Notes under the pieces: model-generated | The model's input: the letters and a program-made list of their open reading frames with translations, nothing else | What the model was told of the DNA's origin: nothing | Databases searched by the model: none | Source: an uncultured Microbacterium sp. | GTDB taxonomy: Bacteria; Actinomycetota; Actinomycetes; Actinomycetales; Microbacteriaceae | Reading direction: 5' to 3' | DNA length: 10,392 nucleotides | NCBI GenBank assembly: GCA_937926065.1 | Contig: CALANM010000223.1 | Location: 1 to 10,392, forward strand | In this document: positions 5,547 to 10,392 of the stretch, one piece after another | How positions within the stretch are numbered: position 1 is the stretch's first letter | How the letters are laid out: the number at the start of each line of letters is the position of its first letter | Translations under genes and position numbers: made by a program

Positions 5547-7072
5547 CCGGTCAGGAGAACGTGGGCGATGTCGTGCTCGAAGCGCGCGACATCGTCAAGA
5601 CCTATGGCGGGACGCGTGCGCTCCGCGGCGTGAACTTCCAGGTGCGCCGGGGCACGGTCACGACCCTCTTCGGAGAGAACGGGGCGGGCAAGTCGACGCT
5701 CATGAAGATCCTCTCCGGCGTCGAGCAGCCGACCTCCGGGCAGATCATCCTCGACGGCGCGCCGGTCACCTTCGCCTCGACGAGCGAGGCGCGCGACCGC
5801 GGCGTCTCGATCATCCACCAGGAGCTGAGCCTCGCCCCCAACCTGTCGGTCCGCGACAACATCTTCATGGGCCGTGAGATCACCGGCCCCTTCGGCATCG
5901 ACTACGCCGAGGAAGACCGCCAGACGCGCGCGCTGCTGGACGAGCTGCAGCTTCCGATCGAGCCGGACACCCTCGTCGCCGATCTCCGCGTCGGACAGCA
6001 GCAGATCATCGAGATCGCCCGAGCGCTGTCGGTGAACTCGCGAATCCTCATCATGGATGAGCCGACGTCGGCGCTCGCCGCCGCCGAGGTCGAGGTGCTC
6101 TTCGGGATCATCCGCGACCTCCTCTCGCGCGGCGTCGCGATCGTCTACATCTCTCACCACCTGGAGGAGGCCCTCGAGGTCACCGATTACGCGGTGGTGC
6201 TGCGCGACGGGTCGATGACCGCGGCGGGCCAGCGCGCCGACATCGACCTCGAGTGGATCGTCCGGAACATGGTGGGCGACCACTTCGACCTCGGCTCCCC
6301 GCCCACCGGGTACGACTTCGGCGACACCGTCCTCAGCATCCGCGACCTCACCGTCGTCGACCGCGAGAACCCCGAGCGGGCGATCGTGAACCGCCTCGAC
6401 CTCGACGTGCGCGCAGGCGAGATCGTCTGCATCTACGGCCTCATGGGCGCGGGGCGCACCGAGCTGCTCGAGGCGATCGCCGGCAAGGAGCCCATCGCCG
6501 GCGGAGACGTGCTCGTCGACGGCGTCTCCATCGCCGGATGGTCGATCGCCCAGCGCATCGAGAACGGCGTGGGTCTCGTGCCCGAGGACCGTCAGCGCGA
6601 CGGCCTCGTCCAGACCTTCGACGTCGGCACGAACCTCACCCTCGCGAGCCTCGGCGGCAGCCTGAGCCGCGGCATGATCTCGAACCGCATCGAGAAGAAG
6701 CGCGCACGCGGCCTCATCCAGGACGTCACCGTCAAAACCCCCGGCCCCGAACAGGCCATCGGGGCGCTGTCCGGCGGCAACCAGCAGAAGGTCGTGATCG
6801 GCAAGATCATCGCCACCGAGCCGAAGGTGATGCTCCTCGACGAACCGAGCCGCGGCATCGACATCGGCGCGAAGGGCGAGGTGTTCCGACTGCTCGCCGA
6901 GCGGGCGCGCAAGGGCCTCGCCGTCGTGTACTCGACCTCCGAGGTGGGCGAGTGCTTCAGCATCGCCCACCGCATTCTCGTCATGCGCCGCGGCCGGATC
7001 TCGGCCGTGTTCGGCCCTGACGCGACGAAGGACCAGATCATGGCCGCCTCCGGCGAATCCGCAGCCGCCTGA
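5543..7072 (+). CDS. Sugar ABC transporter ATP-binding protein, two NBDs (RbsA/XylG type)
   Basis: This 509-residue ATPase powers a CUT2-class (ribose-type) importer from the cytoplasmic side and holds two nucleotide-binding domains. NBD1 (about 10-245) has Walker A GENGAGKST (44-52), signature region LRVGQQQ (148-154), Walker B ILIMDEPTSAL (168-178) and a His-loop (SHH, 204-206). NBD2 (about 262-500) has a variant Walker A GLMGAGRTEL (299-308, Arg in place of Lys), a canonical signature LSGGNQQK (409-416) and Walker B VMLLDEPSRGID (429-440). Ser replaces the His-loop histidine (YSTSEVGE). Degenerate NBD2 motifs are normal in this family. The ATG overlaps the DUF2291 stop by 4 nt; GGAG (5528-5531) upstream may assist initiation. 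The permease follows after 21 nt. The substrate is set by the binding protein, so no symbol is assigned. Confidence 0.96.
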   Translation: MTGQENVGDVVLEARDIVKTYGGTRALRGVNFQVRRGTVTTLFGENGAGKSTLMKILSGVEQPTSGQIILDGAPVTFASTSEARDRGVSIIHQELSLAPNLSVRDNIFMGREITGPFGIDYAEEDRQTRALLDELQLPIEPDTLVADLRVGQQQIIEIARALSVNSRILIMDEPTSALAAAEVEVLFGIIRDLLSRGVAIVYISHHLEEALEVTDYAVVLRDGSMTAAGQRADIDLEWIVRNMVGDHFDLGSPPTGYDFGDTVLSIRDLTVVDRENPERAIVNRLDLDVRAGEIVCIYGLMGAGRTELLEAIAGKEPIAGGDVLVDGVSIAGWSIAQRIENGVGLVPEDRQRDGLVQTFDVGTNLTLASLGGSLSRGMISNRIEKKRARGLIQDVTVKTPGPEQAIGALSGGNQQKVVIGKIIATEPKVMLLDEPSRGIDIGAKGEVFRLLAERARKGLAVVYSTSEVGECFSIAHRILVMRRGRISAVFGPDATKDQIMAASGESAAA

Positions 7073-7093
7073 GACCACATCAAGGACCGGACA

Positions 7094-8215
7094 ATGACGA
7101 CCACAACAACGACCGCCATCATTCAGCGGCGAAAGACGTTCTCGCTCGCGAAGCTCCTCCTCGAGGGCCGCGCCTTCCTGGCGCTGCTGCTGATCGTGGT
7201 GGTGTTCTCGCTGCTCTCGCCCAACTACCTCACGCTCGGCAACGTGCTGATCATGGCCTCCCACGTGGCCATCTACGCGCTGCTGGGCATGGGCATGCTC
7301 ATGGTGATCCTCAACGGAGGCATCGACCTGTCGGTCGGCTCCACGCTGGGATTCTCGGCGATCATCGCCGGCTTCCTCCTGCAGGGCGTGCCGATCAATG
7401 TCTTCGGCGTCGTGCTGTACCCGAGCGTTCCCGTGGTGGTGCTGCTGTCGTGCGCAGTGGGCGCCCTCATCGGGCTCGTCAACGGCATCCTGGTGTCGCG
7501 ATTCAACGTGGCCCCGTTCGTCGCGACGCTCGGCATGCTCTACGTCGTGCGCGGCCTGGCGCTGCTGATGACGAACGGCCTGACCATCAACGACCTGGCC
7601 GGCGACGCCGAGCTCGGCAACACCGGATTCGAGTGGCTCGGCTTCAACCGCCTGCTCGGGATCCCCGTGGGCGTGCTCATCATGATCGCCGTCGCGATCG
7701 TGCTCGGATTCGTGCTGGGCCGCACCCGCTTCGGCCGGTGGCTGTACGCATCGGGCGGCAACGAGCGCGCGGCCGAGCTGTCCGGCGTGCCGGTGAAGTC
7801 GGTCAAGGTGTGGGTGTACGTGATCTCGGGCGTGTGCGCCTCGATCGCCGGCCTCATCCTCGCCTCCACGCTCACGAGCGCGAGCCCCACGGCGGGCAAC
7901 ACCTACGAGCTCACCGCCATCGCGGCGGTCGTGATCGGCGGTGCCGCGCTCTCGGGTGGCCGCGGCAACGTCCGCGGCACCCTCCTGGGCGCCTTCGTCA
8001 TCGGGTTCCTCTCGGACGGACTCGTGATCGTCGGCGTCTCCGCGTACTGGCAGATGGTGTTCATGGGAGCGGTCATCGTCGTCGCGGTGCTGCTGAACAC
8101 CCTCCAGTACGGCCGTCGCCGCAAGGCGCCGGCATCCTCCACGCCGAGCCGCCCGGCCTCGGCATCCACGACGACGGATCAGAACAGCGCGGCCCCGACC
8201 GTCGCTGCCCACTGA
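7094..8215 (+). CDS. Sugar ABC transporter permease (RbsC type)
   Basis: This 373-residue inner-membrane permease would form the homodimeric channel of the CUT2 importer. Hydrophobic segments are spread through residues 28-340. Family marks are GGIDLSVGS (75-83) and the cytoplasmic-loop motif GGNERAAELSGV (221-232), which contacts the ATPase. The late segment VVIGGAALSGGRGN (279-292) is also typical. The N-terminus is a threonine run (MTTTTTT). The C-terminus after RRRK (341-344) is a low-complexity Ala/Ser/Pro/Thr tail of about 29 residues, probably disordered. AAGGAC (7082-7087) is an acceptable ribosome site. The gene lies 21 nt after the ATPase and 52 nt before the binding protein, in one operon. 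Confidence 0.95.
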   Translation: MTTTTTTAIIQRRKTFSLAKLLLEGRAFLALLLIVVVFSLLSPNYLTLGNVLIMASHVAIYALLGMGMLMVILNGGIDLSVGSTLGFSAIIAGFLLQGVPINVFGVVLYPSVPVVVLLSCAVGALIGLVNGILVSRFNVAPFVATLGMLYVVRGLALLMTNGLTINDLAGDAELGNTGFEWLGFNRLLGIPVGVLIMIAVAIVLGFVLGRTRFGRWLYASGGNERAAELSGVPVKSVKVWVYVISGVCASIAGLILASTLTSASPTAGNTYELTAIAAVVIGGAALSGGRGNVRGTLLGAFVIGFLSDGLVIVGVSAYWQMVFMGAVIVVAVLLNTLQYGRRRKAPASSTPSRPASASTTTDQNSAAPTVAAH

Positions 8216-8267
8216 CCGCGATCGGTATCGACGACGTTGCCGATTCACTGAGAGAGAGAAGACACAC

Positions 8268-9254
8268 ATGCGCAAGAAGGCAATCGCCGCGATCCTCGCA
8301 GCGGGTGCTCTCGCCTTCGGTCTCACGGCCTGCGCCGGAGACTCCACCCCCGCCTCCTCGGAGCCGGCCGGTGAGGGAGAAGCCGGCGGTCTCATCACGA
8401 TCATCGTGAACGACCCGGCCAACCCCTACTGGAAGACCGAGGGCGACGTGGCCAAGGCGGCCGCTGAGGAGCTCGGCTACGAGGCGACGGTCGGCGCCCA
8501 CAAGGGCGACACCAACACCGAGAACACCCTCATCGACACCGCCATCGCGAACAAGTCGGTGGCGATCATCCTCGACCCGGCGAACGCCGACGGCTCCATC
8601 GCCGCGGTGAAGAAGGCGGATGCCGCCGGCATCCCCGTCTTCCTCGTCAACGCCGAGATCAACGAGGCGGGCCTCGCGAAGGCCCAGCTGGTGTCGAACA
8701 ACGCCCAGGGCGCCGCGGTCGGAGCCCAGGAATGGGTGAAGCAGATGGGCGACAAGGGCGACTACGTCGAGCTGTTCGGCGCCCCGTCCGACAACAACGC
8801 TCAGACGCGCTCCAACGGCTTCACGACCGTCATCAGCCAGTACCCCGACCTCGTTCAGGTCGGCAAGGAGGTCGCTGACTGGGACCGCACCAAGGGACAC
8901 GACAAGATGCAGTCGCTCCTGCAGGCCAACCCCAACCTGAACGGCGTGATCTCCGGCAACGACGAGATGGCGCTCGGCGCCATCGCCGCCCTGAAGGAAG
9001 CGGGCAAGCTCGAGGGCGTCGTCGTCGGCGGCTTCGACGGATCGCCTGACGCCGTCGCGGCCGTCGAGTCGGGTGAGCTCGCGTACACCGTGCTGCAGCC
9101 GGTCGCGGTCTTCTCGAAGGAGGCCGTGGCGCTCGCCGACGCGTTCATCCGCACGGGCGAGGCGCCCGAGACCGAGAAGCAGTCGTTCGACTGCATCCTC
9201 ATCACGAAGGACAACGTCGACAAGATGACGGCGCCCTTCACCTACGAAGGCTGA
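8268..9254 (+). CDS. Sugar/polyol ABC transporter substrate-binding lipoprotein
   Basis: This 328-residue type I periplasmic-binding-fold protein (RbsB-like) captures the substrate outside the cell. The signal peptide (MRKKAIAAIL and an alanine/leucine core) ends in the lipobox LTAC, so Cys22 should be lipidated. A Ser/Pro/Glu/Gly linker (24-40) precedes the fold. Positions matching RbsB ligand contacts are visible: Asn48-Asp49 and Tyr54-Trp55 (NDPANPYW), Asp103, Arg181 (QTRSNGF), Asn231-Asp232 (SGNDEMALGA), Asp257 (GGFDGSP) and Gln277. The ligand is therefore a small polar sugar or sugar alcohol. With two dehydrogenases, DUF2291 and a DAK kinase nearby, a tetritol or similar polyol is inferred. 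GAGAG upstream of the ATG serves as ribosome site. A strong hairpin follows the stop. Confidence 0.95.
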   Translation: MRKKAIAAILAAGALAFGLTACAGDSTPASSEPAGEGEAGGLITIIVNDPANPYWKTEGDVAKAAAEELGYEATVGAHKGDTNTENTLIDTAIANKSVAIILDPANADGSIAAVKKADAAGIPVFLVNAEINEAGLAKAQLVSNNAQGAAVGAQEWVKQMGDKGDYVELFGAPSDNNAQTRSNGFTTVISQYPDLVQVGKEVADWDRTKGHDKMQSLLQANPNLNGVISGNDEMALGAIAALKEAGKLEGVVVGGFDGSPDAVAAVESGELAYTVLQPVAVFSKEAVALADAFIRTGEAPETEKQSFDCILITKDNVDKMTAPFTYEG

Positions 9255-9272
9255 TCCACCCTCATCAGCAGC

Positions 9273-9302
9273 GGGGAGGTGGAGCAGCGGCTCCACCTCC
9301 CC
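9273..9302 (+). terminator. Perfect 13-bp hairpin after the binding-protein gene
   Basis: The arms GGGGAGGTGGAGC (9273-9285) and GCTCCACCTCCCC (9290-9302) are perfect reverse complements with loop AGCG. No T-tract follows, so it is not a classical terminator. Such hairpins after binding-protein genes often protect the 3' end of the upstream message or cause partial termination, giving more binding protein than kinase. A second small hairpin, CCGCCG-CCA-CGGCGG (9309-9323), follows. Confidence 0.75.
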
Positions 9303-9346
9303 CACCCTCCGCCGCCACGGCGGAACCCGACAGACAACGAGGCATC

Positions 9347-10392
9347 ATGAGCTACGTCTTGAACGACCCCGCGGACTTCGCCGACGAATCGGCCGCAGGC
9401 TTCGTCGCCGCGCATCGCGACCTCGTCCGCCGCGTGCCGGGAGGCGTCGTCCGGGCCGAGTCGACTCCCGACGGGCCGTCGTGATCGGCGGCGGGTCCGG
9501 GCACTATCCCGCCTTCGCCGGGCTCGTCGGCCGCGGCATCGCGCACGGCGCGGCGATGGGCAATGTGTTCGCGTCGCCCAGCGCGCAGCAGGTCGTCTCC
9601 GTCGCCACCGCCGCCCAGGCCGGTGCGGGAGTGCTCCTCAGCTACGGCAACTACGCCGGCGACGCCCTCAACTTCGACCTCGCGCAGGACCAGCTCATCG
9701 CCGACGGCATTCCGTGCCGCACCGTGCGGGTCACCGACGACATCTACAGTGCCCCTGCCTCCGAGCGCGACAAGCGCCGCGGCATCGCGGGCGACCTCAC
9801 CGTGTTCCGCGCGGCCGGATGGGCGGCGGAGCAGGGACTCGACCTCGAAGGCGTGTACGAGCTCGCCCGCCGGGCGAACGACCGCACGCGCTCGATGGGC
9901 ATCGCGTTCACCGGCTGCACCCTGCCCGGCGCGGAGGAGCCGCTGTTCACGGTGCCCGCCGGTCAGATGGCGATCGGCATGGGCATCCACGGCGAGCCCG
10001 GCATCTCGACGGCGCCGCTGGCGACCGCCGACGAGCTCGCCGCGCTCTTCGTCGAGGCGCTGCTGGCAGAGCTTCCCGACGACATCGCCGACCCCGATGG
10101 CGCGCGCGTCGGCGTCATCCTGAACGGCCTCGGCTCGGTCAAGGCCGAAGAGCTGTTCGTCGTGTACGGCGCCGTCGAGCGCCTGCTGGGCGAAGCCGGC
10201 GTGACGATCGTCGACCCGGAGGTCGGCGAGTACGCGACGAGCTTCGAGATGGCGGGCATCTCCCTCACCCTCTTCTGGCTCGACGAGCAGCTCGAGCAGG
10301 CCTGGACCTCGCCCGCGTACACCCCCGCCTACCGCAAGGGCTCCGTCGGGGAGCAGCCACGACGCGCCGCGGCCGAGACGCGCGCCTCCGCC
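9347..10392 (+). pseudogene. DAK-family ketose (dihydroxyacetone/erythrulose-type) kinase, frameshifted, C-terminus beyond window
   Basis: From the ATG at 9347 (GAGG 4 nt upstream) the frame encodes 45 residues and stops at TGA 9482-9484. The next frame continues open from 9478 to the window end. Adding one base near 9476-9478 restores GP-VVIGGGSGHYP, so a single-base deletion is the simplest reading. In the repaired numbering, GGGSGHYP is 48-55, with His53. NYAGDALNF carries Asp106, matching the catalytic Asp of DhaK. GMGIHGEPG carries His215, matching the histidine that binds the substrate carbonyl covalently. The visible part covers nearly all of the DhaK domain; a DhaL ATP-binding domain would lie beyond the edge. 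Tyr54 replaces the Glu of classical dihydroxyacetone kinases (GHEP), as I recall for DAK kinases of erythrulose-type ketoses. It would phosphorylate the ketose made by the dehydrogenases. Sequencing error is a real alternative to a true pseudogene. Confidence 0.8.

Noticed and set aside
5381..8422. A 1013-codon open frame on the minus strand
   Set aside because: It lies antisense to DUF2291, ATPase and permease genes with clear family motifs. Its translation is Arg/Asp/Val/His-rich low-complexity sequence typical of antisense frames in high-GC DNA.

Overview
The window looks like a high-GC actinobacterial chromosome, most likely Microbacteriaceae and plausibly Microbacterium. The grounds are GC-rich codon use, actinobacterial-type DnaB and ABC proteins, and frequent GGATGCC/GGCATCC heptamers. 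The genus is inferred from style, not proven.

Region 1 (1-682) looks origin-proximal. A truncated secreted protein runs leftward off the edge. Between it and dnaB lie about 500 bp of non-coding DNA that is unusually structured: one parS-like ParB site (289-304), eight DnaA-box-like 9-mers including one perfect TTATCCACA (598-606), a nearly concentric pair of perfect inverted repeats (372-451), a 12-bp direct repeat and a further palindrome. The last DnaA boxes abut a plausible dnaB promoter.

Region 2 (683-2527) holds dnaB, the replicative helicase, and a convergent small VOC/glyoxalase-fold protein.

Region 3 (2577-10392) is a polyol or sugar catabolic locus. A leftward sorbitol/xylitol-type dehydrogenase without the structural-zinc cysteines diverges from a rightward operon. 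Operon order is: a second zinc dehydrogenase with both zinc sites, a membrane-anchored DUF2291 protein, a ribose-type ABC ATPase with two nucleotide-binding domains, its permease, a lipoprotein binding protein, and a DAK-family ketose kinase cut by the right edge. The first three operon genes overlap by 4 nt. Import of a polyol, oxidation to a ketose and ATP-dependent phosphorylation fit together. The set resembles the tetritol (erythritol/threitol to erythrulose) pathways known from mycobacteria, but the exact substrate cannot be read from sequence.

The DAK kinase carries an apparent single-base deletion near 9476-9478. Either the pathway is broken at the kinase step in this strain or this is a sequence error. 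A perfect 13-bp hairpin separates the binding-protein gene from the kinase. The divergent control region (3639-3846) carries a 9-bp direct repeat spaced three helical turns apart and a good sigma-70-like promoter.
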